A DNA stretch of 64,000 nucleotides from Alphaproteobacteria bacterium (GCA_947474645.1 CANJJD010000011.1:1-64000); one strand, 5' to 3'. Shown: positions 35,418-44,920, counted from the stretch's first letter. The notes: generated by a model not told the origin, from the letters alone. A program made the numbers and translations.

Positions 35418-36351
35418 AGGCGATGACGACGTTCAGCTTCTTGTCGGTGCGGGTGATTTCCTCGAAGCGGATGGTTTCCTTGAACACACCTTCCAGCCGG
35501 GCATCGTCATAAACCGGCTCGTGATGGAACAAAGCGAGCTTTTTGGCGCCCGCCATCTGGCACAACTCCACGCCCATCACGTTGCTGGAATGGCCCCAGT
35601 CTTCTTTCATCGACACCGAGTCGGCCAGGGAATACATGGCGTCGAACACCACCAGGTCGGCATTGCGGAAGAAGTCCGCCGCCCGCTGCATCTCCGCCTT
35701 GTCTTCCGGCTTGTGCTCGGAATCGGTGGTGTAGACCACCGCCTTGCCGTCCTTCTCGATGCGGTAGCCGTAGGAATCGTTGCCGTGCATCTGCCGCGTG
35801 CCGGTGACCTTGGCGCCGGCGATGTCATAAGGCTTGTCCATCTCCAGCTTGACGAACTCGATCTTGGCGGCCAGCGCGGTGAACTCGACCGGAAAGCAGG
35901 GTTCGTGGTTCTGGTTGCGGATCGCCTGCTCCAGTTTGTCGTGGCAGCTATAGATCACCACGTGGTTGCCCGGGATGAAGCAGGGAATGAAAAAGGGAAA
36001 ACCCATGATATGGTCCCAATGCACATGCGATACCAGGATGTGATAGGTCTGCGGCGATTTGGGACCGTGCTTGGCGATGGCGGCCAGCGAGAATTCGCGC
36101 ACGCCTGAGCCCAGGTCGCACAGCAGATATTCCGGCCCGCCCACATCCACCTGCACGCAGGAGGAGTTGCCGCCGAAGGTGCCGGATTCGGCGAAGCTCA
36201 ATTCCTGGTCGCAAAAGGCTTCCGCCTTTTCCGGCGTGTCCAGGTTCTTGGCCGAACCCTTGACCAGTGCGCTCACCAGTTTCTTGCGCACCGCCTTGGC
36301 GCCGAGCGGCGTGGGCAGGGAGCCACGCGTACCCCAGAAAGTGACTTTCAT
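35392..36351 (-). CDS. MBL-fold metallo-hydrolase in the STAS/PP2C operon
   Basis: A 319-residue metallo-beta-lactamase-fold enzyme. It starts KVTFWGTRGSLPTP and has a FGGNSSCVQVDVGG block, the metal motif HVHWDH and later His/Asp ligands (YTTDSEHKPEDKAE, DWGHSSNVMGVELC, FHHEP). GTRGS-type proteins of this fold include phosphodiesterases and RNase Z-like hydrolases, so the substrate could be a cyclic nucleotide or other phosphoester. It overlaps both its STAS and CHASE2 neighbours, so it belongs to the same signalling operon. Its role in the circuit is not known to me. Confidence 0.82.
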   Translation of the reverse strand: MKVTFWGTRGSLPTPLGAKAVRKKLVSALVKGSAKNLDTPEKAEAFCDQELSFAESGTFGGNSSCVQVDVGGPEYLLCDLGSGVREFSLAAIAKHGPKSPQTYHILVSHVHWDHIMGFPFFIPCFIPGNHVVIYSCHDKLEQAIRNQNHEPCFPVEFTALAAKIEFVKLEMDKPYDIAGAKVTGTRQMHGNDSYGYRIEKDGKAVVYTTDSEHKPEDKAEMQRAADFFRNADLVVFDAMYSLADSVSMKEDWGHSSNVMGVELCQMAGAKKLALFHHEPVYDDARLEGVFKETIRFEEITRTDKKLNVVIAYDGLVLDV

Positions 36352-36719
36352 GACCGCGACGCTTCCAGATGCGGCAGCGAATCCGGGTCCAGCTTGGTGA
36401 CGGCGTCACGCACGGTGTCGAATACCGCCAGCACCTGGCCGAAATGGCCGATGTCGAACACTTCTTTCACCAGGGGCCGCAGGCCGGTGAGCGCGAAGCC
36501 CTTGTTCTGCGCCTTGGAGGCTTTCAGGACGATGACCAGTGCGCGAAAGCCGCCGCTGGTGATCAGGTCCACGCTCGACAGGTCCAGCACCAGCGCGGTC
36601 TTTGCTTTACCCAAGGCGGCGGACAGCGCGGCCTGGAACTGGTCGGCGTTGGAAAGGTCGATCCGTCCGGGCGCGGCAGCTAACAGAACGCCGCCGGCGC
36701 TTTTGTCTTTCAAATCCAT
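36348..36719 (-). CDS. STAS-domain protein (anti-sigma factor antagonist-like)
   Basis: A 123-residue single STAS domain, as in SpoIIAA/RsbV antagonists. The phospho-acceptor loop VLDLSSVDLITSGGFRALV aligns Ser55 with the usual phosphoserine, although the canonical DSSG is TSGG here. RIDLSNADQFQAAL at the N-terminus and a GFALTGLRPLVKEVFDI segment complete the fold. It would be phosphorylated by a HATPase kinase and dephosphorylated by the downstream SpoIIE-type phosphatase. It overlaps the MBL gene by 4 nt. manD lies 74 bp upstream on the same strand, so a separate promoter is likely. Confidence 0.87.
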   Translation of the reverse strand: MDLKDKSAGGVLLAAAPGRIDLSNADQFQAALSAALGKAKTALVLDLSSVDLITSGGFRALVIVLKASKAQNKGFALTGLRPLVKEVFDIGHFGQVLAVFDTVRDAVTKLDPDSLPHLEASRS

Positions 36720-36793
36720 GGTGCCCCAGACGCCCCAATAATACTTTATCTAATGACATCAGCCTAAGCCGCCGGGGGCTTTGCGGGCAAGTC

Positions 36794-38005
36794 TTACCAG
36801 TTGGTCAGCGAGCCATCTTCCAGCCGGTTCACCGGCAGATAGGCGCGTTTGTAGGGATATTTGGCCGCCAGCGCCTCATCAAGCTCCACCCCCAGGCCGG
36901 GGCCTTCGCCCGGATGCAGCGCGCCGTCCTTGTAGGAATAGGTGCGGCGGAAAACCTCGTCGGTCACCTCGGCATGGTGCATCCATTCCTGGATGCCGAA
37001 ATTGGGAATCGACACATCGAAGTGCAGCGCCGCCGCCATGGAAACCGGCGACAGGTCGGTGGCGCCATGGCAGCCGGTGCGCACATTATAGATGTCGGCC
37101 AGGGCCGCGATGCGGCGCAAGTGCGTGATGCCGCCGGCATGTACCACCGTGGCGCGGATGTAATCGATCAACTGTTCCTCGATTAGCTGCTTGCAGTCCC
37201 AGATCGAGTTGAACACTTCGCCCACCGCCAGCGGCGTGACGGTGTGCTGGCGGATCAGGCGGAAATTGGCCTGGTTCTCCGCTGTCACCGCATCCTCCAG
37301 CCAGAACAGGCGATAAGGCTCCAGCTCCTTGCCCAGCCGCGCCGCTTCGATGGGCGTCAACCGATGATGCACGTCATGCAGAAGATGCACGTCCCAGCCC
37401 AGCACATCGCGCGCCTTTTTGAACAGTTCAGGCACCGAGCGCAGGTATTTTTCGCTGGACCATGAATATTCCGATGGAATGTCACTGTCGGCAGGGTCGT
37501 AAGGCTTGCCGGCCTTCCCCACGCCATAGGTGGCTTTCAGGCCCGGCACGCCGGACTGCAAGCGCACCGCCTTGTAGCCCTCGGCGATATATTTTTGCGC
37601 TTTCTCCAGCGTCTCTTCGATCGTGTTGCCGTTGGCATGGGTATAGACCATGGCGCCATCGCGGCTCTTGCCGCCCAGCAACTGATACAGCGGCAGCCCC
37701 GCCACCTTGGCCTTGATGTCCCACAGCGCCATGTCCACCGCGGCGATGGCCGACATGGTGACGGGCCCGCGCCGCCAATAGGCGCCGCGATAGAAATATT
37801 GCCAGGTGTCCTCGATGGTGTGGGCGTCGCGCCCGATCAGGCAGGGTACCAGGTGGTCGGTGAGATAGCTGGCCACCGCCAGTTCGCGGCCGCTCAGGGT
37901 GGCATCGCCCAGCCCCGTGACGCCGTCCGAAGTTTCGATCTTCAGGGTGACGAAATTGCGCCCCGGGCAGGTGACGATGACTTTGGCGGACACGATCTTG
38001 AGCAC
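36794..38005 (-). CDS. manD: D-mannonate dehydratase, enolase superfamily
   Basis: A 403-residue enolase-superfamily acid-sugar dehydratase closely resembling the ManD described from Novosphingobium: [17 protein letters not shown] opening, [15 protein letters not shown], a HDVHHRLTP metal/base loop, [43 protein letters not shown] and a terminal [12 protein letters not shown]. It would convert D-mannonate to 2-keto-3-deoxygluconate in hexuronate catabolism. No other hexuronate genes are adjacent, although an ACS-type carrier lies about 9 kb away. It is divergent from the large propeller/cytochrome gene. Confidence 0.88.
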   Translation of the reverse strand: MLKIVSAKVIVTCPGRNFVTLKIETSDGVTGLGDATLSGRELAVASYLTDHLVPCLIGRDAHTIEDTWQYFYRGAYWRRGPVTMSAIAAVDMALWDIKAKVAGLPLYQLLGGKSRDGAMVYTHANGNTIEETLEKAQKYIAEGYKAVRLQSGVPGLKATYGVGKAGKPYDPADSDIPSEYSWSSEKYLRSVPELFKKARDVLGWDVHLLHDVHHRLTPIEAARLGKELEPYRLFWLEDAVTAENQANFRLIRQHTVTPLAVGEVFNSIWDCKQLIEEQLIDYIRATVVHAGGITHLRRIAALADIYNVRTGCHGATDLSPVSMAAALHFDVSIPNFGIQEWMHHAEVTDEVFRRTYSYKDGALHPGEGPGLGVELDEALAAKYPYKRAYLPVNRLEDGSLTNW

Positions 38006-38177
38006 GGCGATCCCCTTCCAACCCGGATGAGCGGGCTTAAGCCGCCTTGGCCTGTTTTACGCGGTTTCACCCGATTGCGAAACAATTGCCCCACACGCGA
38101 AAAGCCGGGGCAAGGCGGCCTTTACGGCACCGGCGCGGCGTCTATTATCCCCGGCCAATAGCCCCAGGGAAATCGCC
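38006..38177. promoter_or_regulatory. Divergent intergenic region with a possible promoter for the propeller/cytochrome gene
   Basis: Within this 172-bp divergent spacer, TTTACG (38122-38127) and TATTAT (38144-38149) are separated by 16 bp, a plausible sigma-70-type pair pointing right. An AGGGAAAT ribosome-like site lies before ATG 38178. No operator palindrome was recognised. Confidence 0.35.
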
Positions 38178-40808
38178 ATGCGTTTCAGGACTTATGCCAT
38201 CGCCGCCGCCGCGCTTGCCCTGTCGGTGGCGGTGGGTTTTTCGGCGACCAAGCCCGCAGCGATCAAGTCTGCACTGAAGGGGCCCCTGACATCGCAGCTC
38301 AACCGGCTCTGGCCGGCCAAGGTCCAGACCAAGCAGCCCAAGTTCCCGCCCACGCTGTCGGCGGCGCAGGAGATGAAAACCTTCCACATGGCGCCGGGCT
38401 TCCAGGTGCAGTTGGTGGCCTCCGAGCCCCTGGTGGTGGATCCGATCCTGGGCGAGTTCGACGGCAACGGGCGTCTTTGGGTCGTCGAGATGCAGGGCTA
38501 TGCCGTGGGCCAGAAGATGATCAACATGGAAGATCCGATTGGGCATGTGGTCATCCTGGAAGATACCGATGGCAACGGCGTCTATGACAAGCGCACCGTT
38601 TTCCAGGACAAGCTTTCGCTGCCACGCGCATTGAAGATCCTGGACAATGGCTGCGCCCTGATCGGCGAGCCGCCCAATCTGGTGAAAGCCTGCGACACCA
38701 ATGGCGATTTGAAAGCCGACACCAAGGAAATCCTCAAGGACGGCTTCGGCCGGGTTGGCAATATCGAGCATGCCGCCAATTCCCTTTATTGGGGAATGGA
38801 CAACACCATCAATGTGGCCGAGCACAATTATAATGTGCTGCCCAAGAACGGCGGCAAGTTCGAGATCGTGCCCAACCTGGTGCGCGGCCAGTGGGGCGTG
38901 ACACAGAATGACGGCGGCTTGATCTTCCGCGACTTCAACACCGATCCCTTGTTCGTCGATTATGTGCCGGCGCAGTATTATGTGCGCAATCCCAATCTCA
39001 CCCGCACCGCGGGGCTTTACGAAAACCTGGTGGACCAGACCAAGTCGGCGGTGTGGCCGGTGCGGCCGACGCTTGGCGTCAATCGCGGCTATCGCCCCGA
39101 AGTGCCGCGCCCCGATGGCTCGGCCTATTATTATCAGGGCGTTTCCTCGCCCATGATCTATCGCGGCAACGCCTTGCCGAAGGAATTCTACGGCCAGGCC
39201 TTTGTGGTCGACAGCCCTACCAACCTGGTGCATCTGCTCAAGTTGAACGAAGGCGCGGACGGCACGCTGACCGGCGCCGACTATTGGTCCAAGGGCGAAT
39301 TCATGGCCTCGACCGACGAGCGCTTTCGTCCCACCTGGCTGATCCCCAGCCCGGATGGCAGCTTCCTGATCGTGGACATGTATCGCGGCGTCAGCCAGGA
39401 CGAGCCGATCCAGAGCGACTACCTGAAGAATTATATCCAGCAGCATCGGCTTTGGGACGGTATCCATAAGGGCCGCATCTGGCGGGTGATCCATACCGGC
39501 ATGAACAAAAATGCCGCGCCCAAGCCGCGCATGATCAGGGAGACGCCGGCGCAACTGGTGGCGCATCTGTCCGATCCGGGCGGCTGGTGGCGCGATACCG
39601 CCCAGCAACTGTTGGTCCAGCGCAACGACAAGTCGGTGGTTCCGGCGCTCAAGCAGTTGGCTGCCACGGCGCCGGACTGGCGCACCCGGACACAGGCGCT
39701 GTGGACCCTGTCGGGCATGGGTTCGTTGGACGCGGAAGCCGTGACCAAGGCGCTGGGCGACTCCAACGCTTATGTGCGGCTGGCCGGTGTGCGGGGCGCC
39801 GAACCGTTCCTGGCCAAGGGCGATGGCGCGCTGGCGGTGGCAGTGCTGAAACTGTCCGACGATTCCAGTTGGACGGTGCGCCGGCAATTGGCGGCCTCCC
39901 TGGGCGCGATGCCGCGCGAAGGCCGCGTCACGCCGGTCGTGGCACTGATGAAAAAATACGGCAGCGATGCCGCGACGGTGGATGCCGGGATCAGCGGCCT
40001 GAAAGGTCTGGAAGCCGATGCGCTGAACGCGATCATGTCCGGCAGCGACGCCAATGCCGATACGGTGGAAATGCTGGCAGGCGCTGCCGCCAAAAGCCGC
40101 GACGTTGCGCAGGTGCAAAAGCTGCTGGCCGCCGCAACCGATACCGCCAAGCCCGCCAGGCTGCGGCTGGTCATGCTGAACGGCGCCGCCACGGGCTTTG
40201 CCGGCATCGATGCCCGTCCGCCCGCGAGGGTGGCTGGCGGCCGGGCCGGCGGCATGGAAGGGATTATCATCAGGCCCACGCCGGCGGTGAAAGTGTTCGC
40301 GTTGCCGGCAGAACCGGTGGCGCTGTCGTCATTGGCAAAGGAGAGCGGTGACATGGGCGCCGCCGCCAAGATTGTGCTGGATGACCTGACTTGGCCGGGC
40401 AAGCCGGTGCCGCCCGCGCCCAAAAATACCCGCACCCCGGAAGAGGAAGCCTTGTTCAAGGCGGGCGCTGGGGTTTACGCCACCAGTTGCGCCGGCTGTC
40501 ACCAGGATAATGGCCAGGGCATACCGCGCGTGGCCGCCCCGCTGGCCGGCTCCAAGTTGGTCATCGGCCGGCCCGACATGCCGATCCGGGTGCTGCTGAA
40601 TGGCAAGGAAGGCCCGATCGGCGAGATGCCGCCGCTGGGCCAGTCGCTGAGCGACGAGCAATTGGCGCAGGTGGTGACCTATATCCGCGGCGCGTTCGGC
40701 AACACCGCGGCGCCCGTCCGTCCCATCCTGGCCAAGGAGTATCGGCAGCTCTACACCTTCCGCAAAAAGCCCTGGACCGACCAGGAATTGCAGGCGCCGA
40801 TTCGTTAG
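38178..40808 (+). CDS. Secreted beta-propeller dehydrogenase-like protein with HEAT-like repeats and C-terminal cytochrome c
   Basis: An 876-residue protein with a signal peptide (about residues 1-22). The N-terminal two-thirds resembles propeller dehydrogenases of the planctomycete membrane-bound type: APGFQVQLVASEPLVVDPI, DTDGNGVYDKRTVF, NLVKACDTNGDLKADTKE, then SPDGSFLIVDMYRGVSQ. A helical repeat region at about 470-650 (LKQLAATAPDWRTRTQALW) looks HEAT-like. The last domain is a class I cytochrome c: C771, C774 and H775 in CAGCH, with the Met ligand in GEMPPLG. It probably oxidises a sugar or alcohol and transfers electrons via its own haem. Its stop overlaps the ABC gene. Confidence 0.82.
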   Translation: MRFRTYAIAAAALALSVAVGFSATKPAAIKSALKGPLTSQLNRLWPAKVQTKQPKFPPTLSAAQEMKTFHMAPGFQVQLVASEPLVVDPILGEFDGNGRLWVVEMQGYAVGQKMINMEDPIGHVVILEDTDGNGVYDKRTVFQDKLSLPRALKILDNGCALIGEPPNLVKACDTNGDLKADTKEILKDGFGRVGNIEHAANSLYWGMDNTINVAEHNYNVLPKNGGKFEIVPNLVRGQWGVTQNDGGLIFRDFNTDPLFVDYVPAQYYVRNPNLTRTAGLYENLVDQTKSAVWPVRPTLGVNRGYRPEVPRPDGSAYYYQGVSSPMIYRGNALPKEFYGQAFVVDSPTNLVHLLKLNEGADGTLTGADYWSKGEFMASTDERFRPTWLIPSPDGSFLIVDMYRGVSQDEPIQSDYLKNYIQQHRLWDGIHKGRIWRVIHTGMNKNAAPKPRMIRETPAQLVAHLSDPGGWWRDTAQQLLVQRNDKSVVPALKQLAATAPDWRTRTQALWTLSGMGSLDAEAVTKALGDSNAYVRLAGVRGAEPFLAKGDGALAVAVLKLSDDSSWTVRRQLAASLGAMPREGRVTPVVALMKKYGSDAATVDAGISGLKGLEADALNAIMSGSDANADTVEMLAGAAAKSRDVAQVQKLLAAATDTAKPARLRLVMLNGAATGFAGIDARPPARVAGGRAGGMEGIIIRPTPAVKVFALPAEPVALSSLAKESGDMGAAAKIVLDDLTWPGKPVPPAPKNTRTPEEEALFKAGAGVYATSCAGCHQDNGQGIPRVAAPLAGSKLVIGRPDMPIRVLLNGKEGPIGEMPPLGQSLSDEQLAQVVTYIRGAFGNTAAPVRPILAKEYRQLYTFRKKPWTDQELQAPIR

Positions 40809-41521
40809 TGATACAGGCCCTGACCGTAAACACGCTGTCGCGCCGCCATGGCGCGGTGGGGGCCGTTGATGGGATCAGCTTTGCCATTGCGGCGGGCGAG
40901 GTGTTCGGCTTGCTGGGCCCGAACGGCGCAGGAAAAACCACCACCATCGAGTGCCTGCTGGGCCTGGTGCGGCCCGATGCGGGCAGTATCGCTATCTGCG
41001 GCGTGGATGCGCGTGCCCAGCCCCGCGCGGCGCGGGCCAGGACCGGCGCGGTGCTGCAAGTCACCGGCCTTCCGGACAAGATCACGCCGCGCGAGGCGCT
41101 GGATGTGTTCGGCGCTTTCTATCCCTCGCCCTTGAACACCAATGTGCTGCTGGAGCGGTTCGGCCTGCGCGAGAAGCAGGACGCGGCTTATGAAAGCCTG
41201 TCGGGCGGCCAGAAGCAGCGCCTGGCCCTGGCGCTGGCCTTTGTGGGTGATCCGCAACTGCTGGTGCTGGACGAACCCACCGCCGGCCTTGATCCCCAGA
41301 TGCGCCGGGAGCTGCATGATCATATCCGGGCGATGAAGGCGGCGGGTCGCGCCGTGCTGCTGGCGACCCACGACATGGACGAAGCCCAGGCTCTTTGCGA
41401 CCGCATCGCGGTGATCGCTGCGGGGCGGATCGTGGCTACGGGCACGCCGGCCGAACTGATCGCGGGCTCCGGCGCTAGCCTGGAAGACGTGATCCTGACG
41501 CTGACAGGTGGGGCGCGATGA
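40808..41521 (+). CDS. ABC transporter ATP-binding protein
   Basis: A 237-residue ABC ATPase of the drug/lipid exporter (CcmA/DrrA-like) class. Walker A is GPNGAGKTT, the signature is LSGGQKQRLALALA, Walker B is LLVLDEPTAGLDPQ, and a His follows in ATHDMDEA. It starts at GTG 40808, overlapping the previous stop by 1 nt, and its last codons overlap the permease start (ATGA). Both overlaps imply one transcript from the propeller/cytochrome gene onwards. The substrate is unknown. Confidence 0.9.
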   Translation: MIQALTVNTLSRRHGAVGAVDGISFAIAAGEVFGLLGPNGAGKTTTIECLLGLVRPDAGSIAICGVDARAQPRAARARTGAVLQVTGLPDKITPREALDVFGAFYPSPLNTNVLLERFGLREKQDAAYESLSGGQKQRLALALAFVGDPQLLVLDEPTAGLDPQMRRELHDHIRAMKAAGRAVLLATHDMDEAQALCDRIAVIAAGRIVATGTPAELIAGSGASLEDVILTLTGGAR

Positions 41522-42912
41522 CGGCGCTGCTGCACCTGACCCTGCTGGGCCTGAAGCTGAATTTCCGCAACCGGATGGCGATGCTGTACGGCTATCTGTT
41601 TCCACTGATCTTCCTGGTGGCGTTCTGGGCGGTCTATCGCAACGATCCGGTGCCGCTGGTGCTGCATCTGGGCCAATTTCTCACCGTCACCATCCTGGGC
41701 AGCGCCTGTTTCGGCTTGCCCACCACCATTGTCAGCGAGCGCGAACGCGGGGTGTGGCGGCGCTACCGCCTGTTGCCCGCTCCGGGCTGGACGTTTCTGG
41801 CCAGTGTGCTTCTGGCGCGTGCGGTGCTGCTGGCAACGGCGGCGCTGCTGCAATTGGCGCTGGCCTTTGCGCTCGGTATGCCATGGCCCACGCAACCGGC
41901 TGATCTGTTGATCGCTTTCGCCGTGGCGTCCTTTGCTTTCCTGGGCTTCGGTCTGGTCATCGCCATGCTGGTGGACAATGTCCCGGCGGTGCAGGCGCTG
42001 GGCCAATGCATCTTCCTGCCCATGCTGATGATCGGCGGGGTGGCGGTGCGGCTGGAAAGCCTGCCCGCCTGGGCGCAGCATCTCTCCCTGTTCTTTCCCG
42101 GGCGCTATGCGGTGGAGGCGTTGCAGCTTTCCGCCACCGGCGCGGGACTTTCGGGCGCGGGATTCGACCTGGCCGCCTTGCTGCTGACCGGCGTGGCGGG
42201 GGCGGTTGCGGCCGCCGCCATGTTCCGCTGGGACAAGGCCTTTGCGCCGCGCCGCGCCTGGCTGCTGCTGGCCATCGGCATGTGGGTGGCGGTGGGCGTG
42301 GCGGCCGAAATGCGCGGCCGCGCCACGGTCAGCGCCGTGCAGGACACGCGCGAGGTCGGCACTTCGCGCGATTATGTCGCCGCACCGCCAAAGCAACAAG
42401 CCGCGCCTGCATTGCCCGCTGCCTGGCGCGAGGTCACACAAGCGGACATGGACCGGATCGCCTTCGACCGCCTGCCGCCGGATGAGGGGATCATCTCGCC
42501 GCTGTCGCGCGGCGACGAGGTGCCCGATCCTGCCATCGTCCCTTCGCTGGACCGCATCCGCGATGCGCTGCCAGGCTGGGCGCCGGGCAATGTCAGCGAT
42601 CCGGTGCAGCGAGCGCGCAACCTGCTCAGTATCGCGGCGGTGCCTGACATATTGCAGATGGAACAGGTGGAGCGCTTTGTGCCCCGGCTGGTGTTCGCGC
42701 GGCTACAAGCGGTGACCCCGCCCCGCGATTTGCCGAAAATCCTGTACTGGATCGCGATGCATCCGGACGAGGGCGAGGATCGCGCCATGCATCAACTGGG
42801 CGTGTTCGGGCTGCCGGACATCACGGGCCCCACCAAGCCGGTGCGGGGACGGGTGATGCTTTATGCCTTCAAGCTGCTGGGCCGTCTGGCCGGGCCGCTG
42901 CCAAATAACTAG
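41518..42912 (+). CDS. ABC-2 type permease with an unusual C-terminal extension
   Basis: A 464-residue protein. Residues 1 to about 250 form a six-helix ABC-2 permease (KLNFRNRMAMLYGYLFPLIFL, TTIVSERERGVWRRYRLLPAP, MLMIGGVAVRLESLPAWAQHLSLFFPGRYAVEAL). A seventh hydrophobic stretch, LLLAIGMWVAVGVAAE, leads into a roughly 190-residue soluble tail from about residue 275 (KQQAAPALPAAWREVTQADMD to LGRLAGPLPNN) that I do not recognise. ABC-2 permeases usually end after helix six. The tail probably lies in the periplasm. The gene is convergent with the TonB receptor. Confidence 0.82.
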   Translation: MTALLHLTLLGLKLNFRNRMAMLYGYLFPLIFLVAFWAVYRNDPVPLVLHLGQFLTVTILGSACFGLPTTIVSERERGVWRRYRLLPAPGWTFLASVLLARAVLLATAALLQLALAFALGMPWPTQPADLLIAFAVASFAFLGFGLVIAMLVDNVPAVQALGQCIFLPMLMIGGVAVRLESLPAWAQHLSLFFPGRYAVEALQLSATGAGLSGAGFDLAALLLTGVAGAVAAAAMFRWDKAFAPRRAWLLLAIGMWVAVGVAAEMRGRATVSAVQDTREVGTSRDYVAAPPKQQAAPALPAAWREVTQADMDRIAFDRLPPDEGIISPLSRGDEVPDPAIVPSLDRIRDALPGWAPGNVSDPVQRARNLLSIAAVPDILQMEQVERFVPRLVFARLQAVTPPRDLPKILYWIAMHPDEGEDRAMHQLGVFGLPDITGPTKPVRGRVMLYAFKLLGRLAGPLPNN

Positions 42913-42925
42913 ACGCGTAGGCGAG

Positions 42926-42948
42926 GCCGATAGCGACAGCGTATCGGC
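42926..42948. terminator. Hairpin between convergent genes, possible weak bidirectional terminator
   Basis: A perfect 7-bp stem (GCCGATA 42926-42932 with TATCGGC 42942-42948) surrounds a 9-nt loop in the 44-bp space between the ABC permease and the TonB receptor. There is no T-tract, so it may be a transcript-end stabiliser or a weak terminator rather than a classical intrinsic one. Confidence 0.35.
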
Positions 42949-42956
42949 GAGCGGCC

Positions 42957-44858
42957 TTAAAGTGATGCGCTGATACCGCCGCGCACCACCAGGCCGGGGG
43001 TGGGAAAGCCCACCACATCCTCATAGCGCCGGTCGAAAATGTTATCGACGCCCAGCTTCAAGGCCAGGTTGGGCAGCACTTCATAAGAGACGGCCAGGTC
43101 GGCCCGTACATGGCCGGGCAGGGCGACATCGCCGGTGGGCACGGCATTGTCAGTCATGGCGCCGGTGTGATTGAGGTCGAAGTTGACCGTCCAGGCCGGT
43201 TCCGGCTGCCAGTTGACGCCAACGCCCGCCAGCCAGCTCGGCACATCGCGCAGTGACGCGCCGGTCAATGTTTTGCGGGCATTGGTATAGGACAGGCGCG
43301 GCGTGGCGCGCAGCGTGCCCCAATCCCGCAAGCCCAAAGCCAGCTCCAGCGATGTCTCGATCCCGCGCACATGCACGGTGGAAAGATTGACCAGCTTGGG
43401 CACCGCGCCGGGGCGGAAATCGATCAGGTCGCGGTAATTGGTGGCATAGGCTTCCACCTTCCAGCGCCCCCAATCGCCCAGCTTCTGGGTGACGCCGCCT
43501 TCGAAATTTTCCGCTTCTTCGGGTTTCAGGTTGGGATCGCCGACGATCGGGTTGCCCAGGGCGAAAAAGCTGGGAAGCTTGTAGGCCTTGCCCCATGACA
43601 GTTGGAACTGGGTGCCGGAATCCGGAAACGCATAATCGGCCCGCAGTTGCGGGCTGAAATGATGCGTGGCGCCGGTATCGTCATAACGCCCACTGGCTGA
43701 CAGGCTGAACTGCGGCAGGACCTGGTAACGCGCCTCTCCAAAGCCCGCCCACAAGGTGCGATCCAGCGCGAAGCGGGTGGGCAGCCGCACCGGACCGAAC
43801 TGCAGGAAGCCGTTATCCACGCCATGATCGGCCTGCATGTCCACGCCCAGCGCCGCTTCCAGTCCCGGCAGCGGCGACAGCCGGTTGGTCCAGGTCACTT
43901 CATGGCGCGTGAAACTCGCCTTGTCGCCATTGGCGGGAATGCCGCCGGGTGTCTGCGCGCTGGGCGCAACGCCGGGGGATGTGGCATCAGAGGCGCGATC
44001 ATAAAAGCCGTAATCCAGCGCCATGTTCCACCAGCCCGTGATACCGCGCAGGGCATGGGCGCCCAGCACGCCTTCCTGGATGTCGCGGCGATCGAGGGTA
44101 CGCAAGACCGCCAGTCGTGGGCCGCCGCTGGAATCGGGAAAGGATGTGGCGGTGCTGTCGCTGTAGCGGCCGGTGAAGTTGATCGCGGTGCCGGCGATCT
44201 CGGGCAAGGTCAGGGCACCGTCCAGCGCGGTGCTTTTCAGGTTGCTGCCCGCCACGGGCATCCCGCTGTCGGTATAGGACAGGCCGATATTGCCGGTGGC
44301 GCCGCCAATGGGGCCGCCGACATGGCCTGCGGCGCGGACAAAGCCGAAGCTGCCGCCTTCCGCTTGCAGTCCGGCGTCGAGCGTGGGGCCGCCGCGCCGC
44401 GAAATGATGTTGATCACCCCGCCCACCGCGTCGGAGCCGTAAACTGCCGAAGCGGGACCCCTTACGAACTCGATCCGCTCGATGTCGTTCAGGTCCAGGG
44501 TGGAAAAATCATAGGAGCCGCCGCGGGTGTTGGTGGGATCGTTGGCCTTCACCCCGTCCAGCAGCACCAGGGTGAAGTTCGGCTTGGCGCCGCGGGTGAA
44601 CAGCGACACCACGCTGCCGCGCCCGCCCGATTGCTGCACGAACACGCTCGGCAGGTCGCGCAGCAGGTCCACCACGCTGGCGGGATCGCGCGCCGCAATG
44701 GTGGCCGCGTCGATCACTGAAACATTGCTGGCCGATTCGTGCGCCGAAAGCCGGGTGGCGGTGACGATGATGTCTTCACTTTGCGCGTGGGCGCCGGACG
44801 GCAGGAGGCTCGCGCAAACAAGCGCCCAGGCGATCCCCTCTGAAACTTTCTTCATCAC
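42957..44858 (-). CDS. TonB-dependent outer-membrane receptor (BtuB-like)
   Basis: A 633-residue receptor with a signal peptide (about residues 1-25) and a TonB-box-like DIIVTATRLS. The plug domain has VVDLLRDLPSVFVQQSGGRGSVVSLFTRG, LVLLDGVKANDPTNTRGG and IERIEFVRGPASAVYGSDAVGGVINI. A 22-strand-type barrel ends DNIFDRRYEDVVGFPTPG. Plug features resemble vitamin B12/BtuB receptors, but siderophore or sugar ligands are possible. Only 62 bp separate it from the quinoprotein gene and no cobalamin riboswitch is visible there. Two ATGs in tandem (44858, 44855) are possible starts. Confidence 0.87.
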   Translation of the reverse strand: MMKKVSEGIAWALVCASLLPSGAHAQSEDIIVTATRLSAHESASNVSVIDAATIAARDPASVVDLLRDLPSVFVQQSGGRGSVVSLFTRGAKPNFTLVLLDGVKANDPTNTRGGSYDFSTLDLNDIERIEFVRGPASAVYGSDAVGGVINIISRRGGPTLDAGLQAEGGSFGFVRAAGHVGGPIGGATGNIGLSYTDSGMPVAGSNLKSTALDGALTLPEIAGTAINFTGRYSDSTATSFPDSSGGPRLAVLRTLDRRDIQEGVLGAHALRGITGWWNMALDYGFYDRASDATSPGVAPSAQTPGGIPANGDKASFTRHEVTWTNRLSPLPGLEAALGVDMQADHGVDNGFLQFGPVRLPTRFALDRTLWAGFGEARYQVLPQFSLSASGRYDDTGATHHFSPQLRADYAFPDSGTQFQLSWGKAYKLPSFFALGNPIVGDPNLKPEEAENFEGGVTQKLGDWGRWKVEAYATNYRDLIDFRPGAVPKLVNLSTVHVRGIETSLELALGLRDWGTLRATPRLSYTNARKTLTGASLRDVPSWLAGVGVNWQPEPAWTVNFDLNHTGAMTDNAVPTGDVALPGHVRADLAVSYEVLPNLALKLGVDNIFDRRYEDVVGFPTPGLVVRGGISASL

Positions 44859-44920
44859 GCCACATGCCGCTTTTGAGCGGCCGGGACGCTAACGGCGCGC
44901 GCCGGTCAAGGCAAACGGCA

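Noticed and set aside
44859-44920. Possible cobalamin riboswitch before the BtuB-like receptor
   Set aside because: Only 62 bp separate the receptor start from the upstream gene, too short for the aptamer, and no B12-box-like sequence is seen.
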